Source of the DNA: Pseudomonadales bacterium
GTDB taxonomy: Bacteria > Pseudomonadota > Gammaproteobacteria > Pseudomonadales > Azotimanducaceae
Reading direction: 5' to 3'
Length of the DNA: 64,000 nucleotides
Assembly: GCA_019090615.1 (NCBI GenBank)
Contig: JAHRVQ010000049.1
Coordinates: forward strand, 62,001-126,000
Shown here: positions 36,555-46,263 of the stretch, one piece after another
Layout: each line of letters begins with the position of its first letter
How positions within the stretch are numbered: position 1 is the stretch's first letter
Program-made: the position numbers and the translations under genes
Notes under the pieces: model-generated
What the model was told of the DNA's origin: nothing
The model's input: the letters and a program-made list of their open reading frames with translations, nothing else
Databases searched by the model: none

Positions 36555-38561
36555 TCATACCTTGAAAGAGGCAATTAATTGTTCCAGATGATTAGCGTCA
36601 TTGTTCAGGTGTTTAAGATTGTTTTCCATCTCCAGGATATCAGATGATGAGGCAACGGACAGTTTGTCCACAAGGGCTGTAGTTGTTGCAATTGCGTGGG
36701 TGGCATTGGTTTGTTTTTCTATAGACTCGGTTGTACCGCCTGTGGCTATCTGTATCTGGTCAACATTAGTATCGATATCCTGCATTACTTTTTCTATGTC
36801 TTTTACATGGTTTTGCATATCTGTCGAGGTTGTTGAGGCTTTATCCATTTGCTTCATGAAAGTTAGATTGAACTCGGAGCTATCCTTCAAAAACTGGGTG
36901 ATATGGTCCGTGGATTCCTGAGTCTTTATAGCAAGCGAACGTACTTCGTCGGCAACCACGGCAAATCCACGGCCAGATTCACCTGCACGGGCTGCTTCGA
37001 TTGCGGCGTTGAGGGCCAATAGGTTCGTTTGATTGGAGATTTTTACGATATCGTCAACCAGCTTGGTCATGCCTTTGCTTTTTTTGTCGAGGTCAGCTAT
37101 TCCATGTTTGAGGCTGGCGATATCGTTAGCAAGTTCCGATGAGCTAGTGGCGAGGTTTTTCATATGATTAACACCATCCCGGGTTTGGGCATGGGTGTTT
37201 TTTATCTCAACTTCGGTGGAAGTTACATTTTTGGCGATAGTTTTGTTGATATTTTCGATGTTGTCACTGATATCGACGACATCTCGTATATAAGAGGCAT
37301 TGTCAGAGTTATTAAATTTGATTTTCTGTAACGACTGCTGCACATTATTTTTTTCCAGGTTTACTGTTGTGATAACTGAGGAAACATCAGCAATAACAAC
37401 GCGGATATTTTCCATCACGGCATTAAACAGTGATGATGTTTCACCAATTTCATCATGGCTTTTTATATCCACCCGTTTGGTTAAATCGCCTTCGCCAGCT
37501 GAAATGTCAGACAGGATATTTCTGAACTGAAGCACTGGCATGACTATTTGTCGATTCAGAAATATAAAGGCCAGGATAGCGCAGGCAGTACCAATGGTGA
37601 GTGCTGCGAGTATGAAGGTAATATTAGATTTGGCGCTACTAGTCAGGTTGGTGTTATTTTTGGTAATTGCCAGTCGCTCGGCAGTGACCAGGTTGGTGAT
37701 GGTTCGTTGAATGTTATTCAGCAGAGGGCTTAACTCATTGCGAATGATAAAAGCGTCTTTGCGCCATTCATTGCTTTGGTGTTTGGCCAATATATCGTCC
37801 TTGATTATTTTAAAATCTGCAAAATAGTCGATAATTTCTTCCATTGATTCTGCCTGGTCGTCATTAAGTAGCTCCGCCTGTTGCGCCAGTTCGTCTATTA
37901 TCTGCTGCCCACCAACAAGGAAAAGCTGCAGGTCAATTAATTCTTCATCCTGTCTAAAGGCAAGGTATTGATTGATGTTGGCAACGATCATAGAAAAGTT
38001 ATGTCTTAGTTCATGGGTTGCCAGGAGAATTTCCTGTTGGGGTCTGGTGGTTGTATCCGCATTGCTGATCATATCGCTTAGCGCCACCAGAATGGCATCG
38101 GCAAGTGGGTTTAACTGGTCAGCTGTGGTGGCCAGGGCGGGGAAATTCTGTAATGGATTATTGGCTAAATAAATTACTTGATGACGATATTCGACAAATT
38201 GTGAAACGAATCTATTTAAATCTTCTAGTTGAGTTTCTAGCGCATGCTCCGGCTGTTCTTTTGCATAGAGAGAATCGAGTAAAATAAGCCCTTTTTCTAT
38301 CGCCGCAAGGCTCTGGATATAACCTGCTTTATCGGTCTCTACCTGGGCCAAAAGGTAATAGGCCATGGAGCTGGCGGATTTGTTAATATTAGCTGTTAGT
38401 TGTACTGCGGTGATTAGTCTGGGTTGAGATATCTCAACTACCGTCTGGATATTGCCGCGCATGGCAGTGGTGTTTATGTAAAGGATGAAGGATACCGCAA
38501 ATACAATACTCAGGCTGGCGAAACTGCTGGCTAGTAGTTTACTCCTAATGTTGAGTTTCAT
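36555..38561 (-). CDS. Methyl-accepting chemotaxis protein
   Basis: A 668-residue membrane receptor. One helix at about 10-30, a periplasmic sensor region of about 280 residues rich in helices, a second membrane helix near 312-335, a HAMP domain, and a cytoplasmic signalling domain with the canonical hairpin tip [19 protein letters not shown] near 507 followed by [15 protein letters not shown]. It signals to CheA/CheW. The start is 7 nt from the end of the cytochrome P460 gene, so it is the last gene of a four-gene operon with redox proteins. Ligand is unknown; redox state, NO or a haem-protein product is plausible. Confidence 0.95.
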   Translation of the reverse strand: MKLNIRSKLLASSFASLSIVFAVSFILYINTTAMRGNIQTVVEISQPRLITAVQLTANINKSASSMAYYLLAQVETDKAGYIQSLAAIEKGLILLDSLYAKEQPEHALETQLEDLNRFVSQFVEYRHQVIYLANNPLQNFPALATTADQLNPLADAILVALSDMISNADTTTRPQQEILLATHELRHNFSMIVANINQYLAFRQDEELIDLQLFLVGGQQIIDELAQQAELLNDDQAESMEEIIDYFADFKIIKDDILAKHQSNEWRKDAFIIRNELSPLLNNIQRTITNLVTAERLAITKNNTNLTSSAKSNITFILAALTIGTACAILAFIFLNRQIVMPVLQFRNILSDISAGEGDLTKRVDIKSHDEIGETSSLFNAVMENIRVVIADVSSVITTVNLEKNNVQQSLQKIKFNNSDNASYIRDVVDISDNIENINKTIAKNVTSTEVEIKNTHAQTRDGVNHMKNLATSSSELANDIASLKHGIADLDKKSKGMTKLVDDIVKISNQTNLLALNAAIEAARAGESGRGFAVVADEVRSLAIKTQESTDHITQFLKDSSEFNLTFMKQMDKASTTSTDMQNHVKDIEKVMQDIDTNVDQIQIATGGTTESIEKQTNATHAIATTTALVDKLSVASSSDILEMENNLKHLNNDANHLEQLIASFKV

Positions 38562-38568
38562 CGTTGAT

Positions 38569-39198
38569 TTACTGTGCGTGATCAGAATAATAGGTAGAAA
38601 AAATATAATCTCGGGTCATCATGTTTTGATGACAACTACCACAAAGCTGATTAATCTGAGGATCTTTGGCACTGCCCTTTAGAATCATTTTACCTTTAAC
38701 GGTTGATTGGAAATACAGCCAGTCGCCACCTGGCGGATAGAAACCTTGCGCCATTTTTATCATGCCGGTGAGCGTTTTTGCTTCGCCCGGTTTGCCGTCC
38801 TTAGCGGAATAATGTTCTTTGATGAAAATTGTGCCACTGGCATAGGGTTTGAAATTAGCCGGTGCATTTTCTTCATCTTCATCTTCATCTTCATCTTCAT
38901 CTTCATCTTCATCTTCGTCTTCATAGTCCTGATACAACCTGAGAAATTCAAAGTAATTGTTGCGGTAGGTTTGTTCGCCAATATTGGTGTAGATGACCAC
39001 AAATTGTTGCCAATGCAAACCTGAAAACTCAAACCCGGTGATACGTGACCATTGGGTGCGGTAGCCTTCAATTTGGTCACTGTATTCAGCTGGACTGGCG
39101 AAGGTTTTAATGGCGAATGGATTGAATATTGGTTGTGCCTGAACCGGGCCGGCTAATAAAAATAACATGCATAGGAATAGTGGTTTGCTGGAAGTCAT
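38569..39198 (-). CDS. Cytochrome P460 family protein with acidic repeat
   Basis: A 209-residue exported protein: signal peptide (about 1-21, [10 protein letters not shown]), a P460-type beta-domain with [17 protein letters not shown] (144-160; the Lys may be the haem-crosslink residue of P460), and a C-terminal haem c motif CGSCH (186-190). Between residues 93 and 110 is an uninterrupted Asp/Glu run encoded by a 6-bp repeat. Family knowledge: P460 proteins oxidise hydroxylamine or bind NO. It starts 3 nt after the cupredoxin-like gene and ends 7 nt before the chemotaxis receptor. Confidence 0.88.
   Translation of the reverse strand: MTSSKPLFLCMLFLLAGPVQAQPIFNPFAIKTFASPAEYSDQIEGYRTQWSRITGFEFSGLHWQQFVVIYTNIGEQTYRNNYFEFLRLYQDYEDEDEDEDEDEDEDEDEENAPANFKPYASGTIFIKEHYSAKDGKPGEAKTLTGMIKMAQGFYPPGGDWLYFQSTVKGKMILKGSAKDPQINQLCGSCHQNMMTRDYIFSTYYSDHAQ
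38873..38926 (-). repeat. 6-bp coding repeat giving an Asp-Glu run
   Basis: About eight to nine CTTCAT units in the + strand encode alternating Asp and Glu within the P460 gene. The repeat is in frame, so copy number can change without breaking the protein. Confidence 0.9.
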
Positions 39199-39201
39199 TG
39201 G

Positions 39202-39828
39202 CTAGTCCCTTGTGAGTGTTAATGTGCCTTTAATCTTGCCTCGTTTAGTTATGTCTACAGTCACCGTTTGTCCTGTTGTTATATCAATTTCAATGGGGTC
39301 ATATTTTGGTAATAGCAGGGTCGCGCGGGTGAGTTCAGGGTCAATATTGTTGATCGCAACAGGAAAAGTATTTATGCCTTTTTCAAAGTTAAAAATTTGA
39401 TACGCTCGGCTTGATATGTTGGCTACGTAGGCACGCATTTTTGGATGTATCTTGCAACCAACACGAAGTAATATATCTTCCTGCCAGTCAACCTTGAGTG
39501 ATAAATTGTGCCCAGGAGGCATTAACCCAACGTCAAATTTAATGCCCTTTTTTATGTCGTTGGCAAATATGTTGTGAGCATAGTCATCCGAATTAACAAA
39601 GTTAAGGGCCCCGTCCTTACTAACAGGCACGAGTCGATGACCGAATATTTTATTTTTCTGGTCTATGCTGTTGGCATTAGGACTACCAGAATTGTCTTTA
39701 AAATATAGAATGCCAACGAACGGTAAAGACTTTGTGAAATTGAGTTCGCCGGCAAGGCTGTCAGCCAGGCAGTTCTGTGTGGCGAGAAATAAGCAAAAGG
39801 TTGCGACTATAATTTCAGGTCTAAGCAT
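39202..39828 (-). CDS. Exported cupredoxin-like protein
   Basis: 208 residues from the ATG at 39828, which gives a good signal peptide (FCLFLATQNCLA); a start at 39927 would overlap the peroxidase gene and add 33 residues read through a repeat. The mature part has FVNSDDYAHNIFAND (His ligand), VGLMPPGHNLSL and GCKIHPKMRAYV, a Cys-x-x-His-x-x-Met arrangement typical of a type 1 copper site. Similar proteins occur next to MauG/cytochrome c peroxidase genes as methylamine-utilisation-like copper proteins. A likely periplasmic electron carrier between the peroxidase and P460. Copper binding is inferred. Confidence 0.75.
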   Translation of the reverse strand: MLRPEIIVATFCLFLATQNCLADSLAGELNFTKSLPFVGILYFKDNSGSPNANSIDQKNKIFGHRLVPVSKDGALNFVNSDDYAHNIFANDIKKGIKFDVGLMPPGHNLSLKVDWQEDILLRVGCKIHPKMRAYVANISSRAYQIFNFEKGINTFPVAINNIDPELTRATLLLPKYDPIEIDITTGQTVTVDITKRGKIKGTLTLTRD

Positions 39829-39829
39829 T

Positions 39830-39871
39830 GATTTTCCAGAATCGATTTTCCAGAATCGATTTTCCTCGATC
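39830..39871 (+). repeat. 14-bp tandem repeat, 3 copies, next to a start codon
   Basis: GATTTTCCAGAATC twice and GATTTTCCTCGATC once, directly upstream of the cupredoxin-like start (reverse strand), repeating a GGAAAATC segment close to the ribosome-binding position. Confidence 0.88.
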
Positions 39872-39904
39872 TTTAGCACGTCATTTATGGTACCAAAATG
39901 GGCT

Positions 39905-40891
39905 TTACGGGATTGTTGGCCGGTCAACTGTTACCTCACTAGTTAAGGCGCCCAGAAATGCAACCAGGTCCATTATCTCCTGGTCGGTAAGATTCAGGGG
40001 CTGTATGAGTTGGTCTTTGTTTTGATGGGTGTTTCCTCCTTTGTTGTAGAACCGGATTACTTCTTCAAGCGTTGTGACTGAACCGTCGTGAAAATAAGGC
40101 GCAGTCAAGCTTGAGTTTCTCAACCCGGGCGTTTTAAAGGCACCTGCCATGCGCTTGTTGTGGGTTATTTTTTGTCTGCCCTCATCTTCAATGCCCAGAC
40201 CAATATTATGGAAACTATCGTCAGTGAAGTTGGCGCCGTCATGACATTGCGTGCATTTTGCCTTGCCTTCAAAGAGTTGCATGCCGCGAATCGATGCTGG
40301 GCCCATCGCAGCCTTGTTGCCGGCAATATAACGATCAAAAGCCGAATTGCTGGAAACGATACTTCGTTCGAATGCGGCAATGGCACGGGCGATTTCATCT
40401 GCACCAATGGTAGCGCTGCCGTAGATTGCTTTAAATTGCTGTTGATAGAAAGGTACCTGCTGCAGTCGCGGTAATAAGTCTTCGATTGGCATATTCATTT
40501 CGCCTTCTGCCTGGATAGGGCCAAGTGCCTGATCTTCAAGACTGGCAGAGCGGCCATCCCAAAAAAAAACTGCCGCCCAGGCGAGGTTATAAATATGCGG
40601 GGTATTTCGCGATAAGGAGTTACCTTCACTACCAATACCTTTAGCCATGCCGTCACCGAACCCAAGGTCTGGATTATGACAGGTGGCGCAGGACTGGGTT
40701 TGGTTGGCCGATAATCGTTTATCAAAGAAAAGTGTCTTGCCCAGATTGATTTCTTCGATAGTGGGTGGTTCGTCCTCTGGATACTCGATTTCATCAAGCT
40801 CTGGCGTCGTCAATGCAACGGCTGCAGAGGCGTTGGTAGTGGCAAATAGTAAGGCGAATAGGGTGATATATAGGGACACGGAAATTCGCAT
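39905..40891 (-). CDS. Di-haem cytochrome c peroxidase (MauG/CcpA family)
   Basis: A 328-residue exported protein with a signal peptide (about 1-23) and two haem c motifs: CATCH (68-72) and CTQCH (213-217). Other family features are GKTLFFDKRLSANQTQSC, FWDGRSASLEDQALGPI and FKTPGLRNSSLTAPYFHDGS. The length matches CcpA/MauG. It would reduce hydrogen peroxide or oxidise a protein partner in the periplasm, using electrons from a cupredoxin or cytochrome. First gene of the operon peroxidase - cupredoxin - P460 - chemotaxis receptor; the gap to the cupredoxin is 76 nt. Confidence 0.94.
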   Translation of the reverse strand: MRISVSLYITLFALLFATTNASAAVALTTPELDEIEYPEDEPPTIEEINLGKTLFFDKRLSANQTQSCATCHNPDLGFGDGMAKGIGSEGNSLSRNTPHIYNLAWAAVFFWDGRSASLEDQALGPIQAEGEMNMPIEDLLPRLQQVPFYQQQFKAIYGSATIGADEIARAIAAFERSIVSSNSAFDRYIAGNKAAMGPASIRGMQLFEGKAKCTQCHDGANFTDDSFHNIGLGIEDEGRQKITHNKRMAGAFKTPGLRNSSLTAPYFHDGSVTTLEEVIRFYNKGGNTHQNKDQLIQPLNLTDQEIMDLVAFLGALTSEVTVDRPTIP

Positions 40892-41146
40892 ATCTGGGCG
40901 CCTGTTGACGATAAAACGTCACTATTAAAATGTTAAAATACAACTTCGTAAGTACTAGTCTGGACTCAGTATAGTTAAAGACTTCTGCTTAACAAGAACG
41001 CCTGCTAGAGATTTTTGTGCTTGAATAATTGGCCGCCGAAAAAAACCTGGGCTGGGGTTGCGTCGGCTGAAGGCGGGTTCTGGTTGTCAAAAAACGCTGT
41101 TTACTGACTTTTTATTGGTTGCTTCTGGGGACAAATAATGCGCTTG

Positions 41147-42376
41147 TCAGGTGGGTTGTGGCCCTTGCGTGCGGGGTAAAAGTTTGCGGATAATGCTGAT
41201 GCAGCTGGGAAGGTCCATGAATCGTGGTACAAAATAAGCGCTGTGGGCTTCTTTTAAGGCTGCTTTGGCAATTTCTTCTATATCTTCTTCTTTAAGCTGG
41301 TCGAGTGTTTCAGGTATACCAACAGTTTTTCGTAGCTTGTAAACCTGGTCGATAAACCGCTGCGCGAGGATAAGCTCTGAACTATCGCTGTCACCCATCT
41401 CGCAGCAACGAGCAAGTTCGGCTAATTGGGGTATGGTCTGGTCTTTTGAGTAGTCCAGAATATGCGGTAATACCAGTGCATTTGCTAAGCCATGGGGGGT
41501 GTTATAGAGGCCGCCGAACTGGTGGGCGATGCCGTGTACATAACCCAGCAGGGTCTGGGTGAAGGCATATCCGGCATAAAATGAAGCCAAACCCATTGCT
41601 TCACGGGCTTTTAAATGGTTACCGTCTGCATAGGCAAGCGGTAGATATTGGAATATCATTTTTATGGCCGCGCGCGAATAATGGTTGGTGGCAGGCGTGG
41701 CGGCAGTGGAAATAAATGATTCGATGGCATGTGTCAGTGCGTCAAGACCAGTGGCCGCGGTGACATGCGGTGGCATGCCAGCCATGAGCTGCGGGTCGAT
41801 GGCTGCTGCTACCGGCAAAGTGCGATGATCGGCGATAGGCATTTTTTTATGGCTATCGGGATGTGAGATCACCGCAGCCAGGGTTACTTCTGAACCGGTT
41901 CCAGCGGTTGTGGGTATGGTATAGATCGGTTTTGGTTTACCTCGGGATTTATAGGCACCAGCCAGTTGGATGGGTTTTTTGTCGGGATTGCAGGCGGCGA
42001 GTATAATTGCCTTGGCGGTATCGATAGGCGAACCACCACCAATGGCTAATATAGTATCGCAGTCATTTTGAATGAAAATCGCTACGCCGGCTTCAACCAT
42101 TGCATAAGTTGGGTTGGGTAATACGTCGGCATAAATTGATACTTCAATGCCGCTGCTCTGTAGTGAACGAGTAATGTTAGTCAGTAGTCCAAGCTCTAGC
42201 AGAATAGTGTCGGTAACAATAAGCACTTTTTTATGCCCAAAATAGGCCATATTTTCGCAGAGTTGAATGCTGGCATCCTTGCCGGTAAATAAAACCGGTT
42301 TATGCTGCGGGATAAAGCCGTAGAAAAACTTCATTATGGTCAGGCGTATTTTTATAAGCGCAAATTTATTGAACAT
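41147..42376 (-). CDS. Iron-containing alcohol dehydrogenase
   Basis: A 409-residue group III alcohol dehydrogenase. NAD-binding GGGSPIDTAKA follows the first domain, and metal-ligand segments GLDALTHAIESF and GYVHGIAHQFGGLYNTPHGLANA carry the His ligands of the iron site. Length is normal (about 385-420). A second ATG at 42334 is possible; I keep 42376 because GAGAAA precedes it. It would oxidise a primary alcohol or reduce an aldehyde. A single gene between the peroxidase operon and the hydrolase at 42785, with no clear operon partner. Confidence 0.9.
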   Translation of the reverse strand: MFNKFALIKIRLTIMKFFYGFIPQHKPVLFTGKDASIQLCENMAYFGHKKVLIVTDTILLELGLLTNITRSLQSSGIEVSIYADVLPNPTYAMVEAGVAIFIQNDCDTILAIGGGSPIDTAKAIILAACNPDKKPIQLAGAYKSRGKPKPIYTIPTTAGTGSEVTLAAVISHPDSHKKMPIADHRTLPVAAAIDPQLMAGMPPHVTAATGLDALTHAIESFISTAATPATNHYSRAAIKMIFQYLPLAYADGNHLKAREAMGLASFYAGYAFTQTLLGYVHGIAHQFGGLYNTPHGLANALVLPHILDYSKDQTIPQLAELARCCEMGDSDSSELILAQRFIDQVYKLRKTVGIPETLDQLKEEDIEEIAKAALKEAHSAYFVPRFMDLPSCISIIRKLLPRTQGPQPT

Positions 42377-42784
42377 GATATTTCTCGAAAGGCAATTTTG
42401 CTGGCTGAATGAATGCTTTTATTGGTTTGAATTGGGTGGTTTGATTTTCTGAGTATTGGTTATAACATTTGTTGATTATAAGGTTAGGGTAATGTTCTCA
42501 GGTTAGGGCATGTTTCAGGGTTAGTGAACTATGCACTGAATTAAACCTTAAATTGTGCAGCATGGCTGCGAAAAATTTTGCCGTAAGAATACCTTTTTAA
42601 AAATATTCCGGTTGGTGCTTGCCCAGATTTGTTAATTTTCTATGTTCGTTCAGTAAGCCATACAATGCCGTGTTAGCATTAATTATTCTTTCCATTGCAC
42701 GCCGACGCAAACTGGCGTGCTTGGTCCCTGGTTATTAAGCCTGGGATACAAAAACCAATTGCATCAAACTTAGGGTTTAAGTCA
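42377..42784. other. Intergenic region between divergent genes
   Basis: 408 nt between the Fe-alcohol dehydrogenase and the alpha/beta hydrolase. It contains an imperfect tandem repeat at 42481-42526; an AGGG site lies before the 42785 start. No small gene is supported. Confidence 0.5.
42481..42526 (+). repeat. Imperfect 17-19-bp tandem repeat
   Basis: AGGTTAGGGTAATGTTCTC, AGGTTAGGGCATGTTTC and AGGGTTAGTG follow one another; the second and third are shortened. Not found elsewhere in the window. Confidence 0.6.
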
Positions 42785-43696
42785 ATGATTAACAGTCAAA
42801 CGGTGACAGTGTCCGGGATGAATTTTGAAGTCTCCGTAGCGGGTGATGAAAATAACCCGATGGTGCTTTTTTTGCATGGGTTTCCGCAAACTAACTATAC
42901 CTGGCGGCATCAACTGAAATATCTAGCGGCTGCCGGTTTTTACTGTATTGCGCCAAATCAAAGAGGCTATTCTCAGGGTGCACGGCCGGTCGGGGTTGAC
43001 CAGTACGCCACCAGCGCATTGCTTGCAGATATGCTCGGATTGATTGCCGAGATGTCGCCGCACAACAATATACAGGATGATAATGGCAAGCCCATGGCCC
43101 AGGCGCATATAGTCGGTCATGATTGGGGCGGCCAATTGAGCTGGCTGCTGGCCGCCAGGTATCCAGATCAGGTACGTTCGCTGACAGTGCTGTCAAGGCC
43201 ACATCCCGCTGCCTTTGGTGCTGCTATGCAGCAGGATAAACAACAGTCTGGTCGCTCAAAACATCATCGTGCTTTTCAGGATAAAGACAGTGCCACACTG
43301 TTGTTGGCAGAGGATGCAAAGCGGTTACGTAAAATGTTTGCTGAACAATGGGTTGAACCGGTGGATATTAATGCTTATTTAACAGTCCTGGGTGATCATG
43401 ATGCCCTTGATGCAGCTATTAACTGGTATCGGTGCAGAGTGGATGGTACGGCGCTGGTTGGTGATAATGTGCCTGAAATTACCGTGCCAACGTTGTACCT
43501 ATGGGGTAGTGAAGATGCTACAGTTGGTCGTATGGCGGCTGAAAATACTAAAAATTTCGTCACTGCGGATTTTACTTTTATTGAAATTCCAGAAGTGGGT
43601 CATTTTATTACTGATCAGGTAACTGCCATTGTAAATGAAAATTTGCTGGCCCATATCAAGTCTGTTGAGGTATCGATTAATCGCTTAAGACCGTGA
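42785..43696 (+). CDS. Alpha/beta hydrolase, epoxide-hydrolase-like
   Basis: 303 residues from the ATG at 42785 (MINSQTV), with AGGG 8 nt upstream; a start at 42695 lacks a site. HGFPQT is the oxyanion-type loop, the nucleophile is Asp113 in GHDWGGQ, the acid is probably Asp244 in WGSEDATVG, and the base is His273 in EVGHFI. An Asp nucleophile in GHDWGG marks the epoxide hydrolase/haloalkane dehalogenase group rather than a serine esterase. It would open epoxides produced by the P450 or related oxygenases; this link is inferred. Co-directional with the LLM gene at 43783. Confidence 0.88.
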   Translation: MINSQTVTVSGMNFEVSVAGDENNPMVLFLHGFPQTNYTWRHQLKYLAAAGFYCIAPNQRGYSQGARPVGVDQYATSALLADMLGLIAEMSPHNNIQDDNGKPMAQAHIVGHDWGGQLSWLLAARYPDQVRSLTVLSRPHPAAFGAAMQQDKQQSGRSKHHRAFQDKDSATLLLAEDAKRLRKMFAEQWVEPVDINAYLTVLGDHDALDAAINWYRCRVDGTALVGDNVPEITVPTLYLWGSEDATVGRMAAENTKNFVTADFTFIEIPEVGHFITDQVTAIVNENLLAHIKSVEVSINRLRP

Positions 43697-43782
43697 TGAA
43701 TATTCGCCGGTACAACAGATGGGTTAGAACAGACTGGCCAGAACAGAGAGAGAAGAATTATTAATAAGGTGGATAAAATATA

Positions 43783-44811
43783 ATGCAACAGGCCGTTAAT
43801 TTCGCCATTAATCGACTAGATCTCACTAGTGCTGACGGGTTTGCTGACAGTGCTGTCAGGGCCGAGGCGCTTGGTTGGCACATGGGCCTGATTCCATGTA
43901 ACCCGCTTAAAGTGGCTGATCCTTATGTTGCTTTAGCGCTGGCAGCACGCGCCACCAGGCGGATACATTTAGGCGTTTTGCTGGATAATCCGGTGTTACG
44001 TCATCCGGCGGTACTGGCCGGTTCTATTGCCACGGTGGCACAAATGGCGCCGGGTCGAATTCACCTGGGCATCGGTAGCGGTGATACTGCGGTGCGTTTT
44101 AACGGCCTGGTACCGGCAACAGTAAATAGCCTTGCGACTGCCACCCAGATGACCCAGCGATTATTAGCCGGTGAAAAAATTGAGGTCGGCGCATTAAAAC
44201 CGGCCAGTCTGCAACATGCGACACAGGTACCTGTATGGCTGGCAGCACAGGGGCCAAAAACGCTTCGTATGGCGGGTACTATAGCCGATGGAGTGTTTAT
44301 TCGGGTTGGACGTGATCCGGCCAACCTGAAGGCCGCGTGGCAGGCAGTATGTGATGGTGCGCGTGAAGTGGGCCGTAATCCTGCCGATATTCAGTTGGCA
44401 TTGATTTTTCATACGGCTTTTTCAACGGATTCTCGACAGGCGAAATTAATGGCTAAGGCTGTGGCGGCAGGTTATTACGAGTATTCACCGTTGCTGTTTG
44501 AAAATATTGGGCTGGACTGGAAGGGTCCATCTGCCCATCAACTACGCGAGGATGTTTATCCGGACTTTCATCATCACTGGGACCCTGAATATGCGGGTAA
44601 AGTGGTTGATTTTTTAGATGACGCGGCTGCAGATGCCTTTGCGCTTTACGGCGATTGGGATGATATTGCACAGCAGTTGTCTCAGGTGCTTGATATTGGT
44701 TTGCCGGTGTCTACTATATTGCCACACCCGATATTGCCAGCGGGTAGTAAAATTGACTACCTGCAAGCCTGTGCGCAACAGCTGCTAAACCAGTTTGCCG
44801 CACTGCCTTAA
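43783..44811 (+). CDS. LLM-class oxidoreductase
   Basis: A 342-residue LLM-fold protein. GWHMGLIPCNPLKVADPYVALALAA, VAQMAPGRIHLGIGSGDTAVRF and VPVWLAAQGPKTLRMAGTIADGVFIRVG are the characteristic segments of methylene-tetrahydromethanopterin-reductase-like LLM proteins. It is the largest and most divergent of the five LLM genes here. Cofactor (F420 or FMN) and substrate unknown. It follows the epoxide-hydrolase-like gene by about 85 nt and is convergent with the quinone oxidoreductase-like gene. Confidence 0.85.
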   Translation: MQQAVNFAINRLDLTSADGFADSAVRAEALGWHMGLIPCNPLKVADPYVALALAARATRRIHLGVLLDNPVLRHPAVLAGSIATVAQMAPGRIHLGIGSGDTAVRFNGLVPATVNSLATATQMTQRLLAGEKIEVGALKPASLQHATQVPVWLAAQGPKTLRMAGTIADGVFIRVGRDPANLKAAWQAVCDGAREVGRNPADIQLALIFHTAFSTDSRQAKLMAKAVAAGYYEYSPLLFENIGLDWKGPSAHQLREDVYPDFHHHWDPEYAGKVVDFLDDAAADAFALYGDWDDIAQQLSQVLDIGLPVSTILPHPILPAGSKIDYLQACAQQLLNQFAALP

Positions 44812-44897
44812 TAAGCTTGTGCGGCTATAATCTGACCAGACTGTTTTTCACGACAAGCTATTCTTCAAATAACTTGCGCTAGATAGCCATTGCTTCA

Positions 44898-45875
44898 CTA
44901 CATAGTCACCACAACTTTACCAGTCGCTTTGCGACTGGTAAGCGCATCCATAGCTGCTACTGTTTCTGATAGTGGGAATTGCATTGATACATGGGGTTTG
45001 AGCAGGCCATGTTGCCACCAGTTAGTTAAGACTTCCATATTTGCTCGTACCGCATCTGGAAAGGCTGCGCCATAGCTGCCAAATGCAACCCCAACGGCCT
45101 CACATTGTCTGAGTAATAACCGGTTGGCGGGTATATCGGCAATGCTACCACCGGCAAAGCCTATGATCAGTAAACGGCCACCGCGATTCATACAGCGTAG
45201 CGATTGAAAAGTAGCGTCTCCGCCAACGGGGTCAAAAACTACGTCTACGCCTTTGTTGTCAGTTAACTCAAGCATGGTATCTTTGATTGGCGTATTGGTA
45301 TAGTCCAACAGGTTGTCTGCACCATACTGCTTGCATAACGATAGTTTGTCAGCATTACTGGCTGCTGCGGTGACATTTGCGCCAAGTAGCTTGCCCAGTT
45401 CGACCGCACAAAGGCCAACACCGCCTGCGGCGCCGAGTACCAGCAGCGATTCACCCGGTCGTAACTGGCCTCGATCGACAAAAGCATGATAAACCGTACC
45501 GTAGGTTACGATAAACCCTGAGGCCGCTTCGAAGCTAACGTTGTCGGGAATCGGATAAACCTTCTCAGGCTTAGTACAAACCTGTTCTGCCAGGCAGCCA
45601 ACGCCAGGGTTTGCCATTACCCGGTCACCTACCTTGAAATTGCCGCTGGCATTGCTGCCAACCTCGATAATAATGCCAGCGCCTTCCATGCCGGGAGAGA
45701 AGGGCAATGGCGGACGGTGTTGATATTTGCCCTGTACAGTCAAAATATCAGGGAAATTTAACGCCGCTGCTTTGATTTGAATGCGTACCTGATCATCACG
45801 CATAACTGGTGGCTCGACGTCGAGGAACTTTAGATCTTCTGGTTCGCCAATGGCTTCACAGATGGCAGCGTGCAT
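44898..45875 (-). CDS. Zinc-free MDR oxidoreductase (NADPH:quinone reductase-like)
   Basis: A 325-residue medium-chain reductase with PGMEGAGIIIEVGSNASG, GDRVMANPGVGCLAEQ and the nucleotide-binding GAAGGVGLCAVELGKLLGA; the catalytic- and structural-zinc cysteine clusters of alcohol dehydrogenases are absent. C-terminal GGRLLIIGFAGG and TSRKATGKVVV match the quinone reductase group. It would reduce a quinone or an enone, such as an alpha,beta-unsaturated ketone, with NADPH. Standalone and convergent with the LLM gene. Confidence 0.92.
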   Translation of the reverse strand: MHAAICEAIGEPEDLKFLDVEPPVMRDDQVRIQIKAAALNFPDILTVQGKYQHRPPLPFSPGMEGAGIIIEVGSNASGNFKVGDRVMANPGVGCLAEQVCTKPEKVYPIPDNVSFEAASGFIVTYGTVYHAFVDRGQLRPGESLLVLGAAGGVGLCAVELGKLLGANVTAAASNADKLSLCKQYGADNLLDYTNTPIKDTMLELTDNKGVDVVFDPVGGDATFQSLRCMNRGGRLLIIGFAGGSIADIPANRLLLRQCEAVGVAFGSYGAAFPDAVRANMEVLTNWWQHGLLKPHVSMQFPLSETVAAMDALTSRKATGKVVVTM

Positions 45876-46165
45876 AGTGGTATCCCTTAAAATAGTTGTT
45901 TGAGCACCGTAGTGATGACAGGTAGTGCGTGGCGCTGATTCAATTAGCAGCGATTATGTCGATCTTTTGGCTGGCTGTAAATTGATGTTTCGCCGAATTA
46001 TGACCGGACATCATAGAAAATATCTGTACGTTGATGGCGCTTTTACTCGACGCCGCGAAGGCAAAGCCGTTATCCTGTGGTGACCACCTGATTCAATTTG
46101 GCAGGGCCGGTCAGGCATCTAATGCCCGCACCTGATGTCGAGAGCCTGAATTGGAAACCATCGGG

Positions 46166-46195
46166 TTTAGAGCGCCAATGAGATTTAGATATAAT
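46166..46195 (+). promoter_or_regulatory. Possible sigma-70 promoter
   Basis: TTTAGA (46166-46171) and a perfect TATAAT (46190-46195) with an 18-nt spacer, about 70 nt before the LLM gene. The -35 match is weak. Confidence 0.3.
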
Positions 46196-46206
46196 TTGAG
46201 TGCCAC

Positions 46207-46249
46207 CAGTAATGGTCAGTCATTAAGCGTCAGTTATTAATAGTCAGTA
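46207..46249 (+). repeat. 14-15-bp tandem repeat, 3 copies, before a start codon
   Basis: CAGTAATGGTCAGTC, ATTAAGCGTCAGTT and ATTAATAGTCAGTA run up to the AGGGAGA ribosome-binding site of the gene at 46264. Confidence 0.75.
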
Positions 46250-46263
46250 AAGGGAGAGAATAG

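Larger units (their letters stand above)
45876..46263. other. Intergenic region between divergent genes
   Basis: 388 nt between the quinone reductase-like gene and the LLM gene. It holds a possible promoter (46166-46195) and a 14-bp repeat (46207-46249) next to the AGGGAGA ribosome-binding site. Several GC-rich inverted segments near 46040-46090 were seen but none is a convincing hairpin. Confidence 0.5.

Noticed and set aside
38873-38926. Assembly error in the acidic run of P460
   Set aside because: The repeat is in frame and both flanks continue a complete P460 protein, so a real low-complexity insert is more likely.
39828-39927. Longer form of the cupredoxin-like gene from 39927
   Set aside because: It would run through a tandem repeat and overlap the peroxidase gene, and the 39828 start gives a proper signal peptide.
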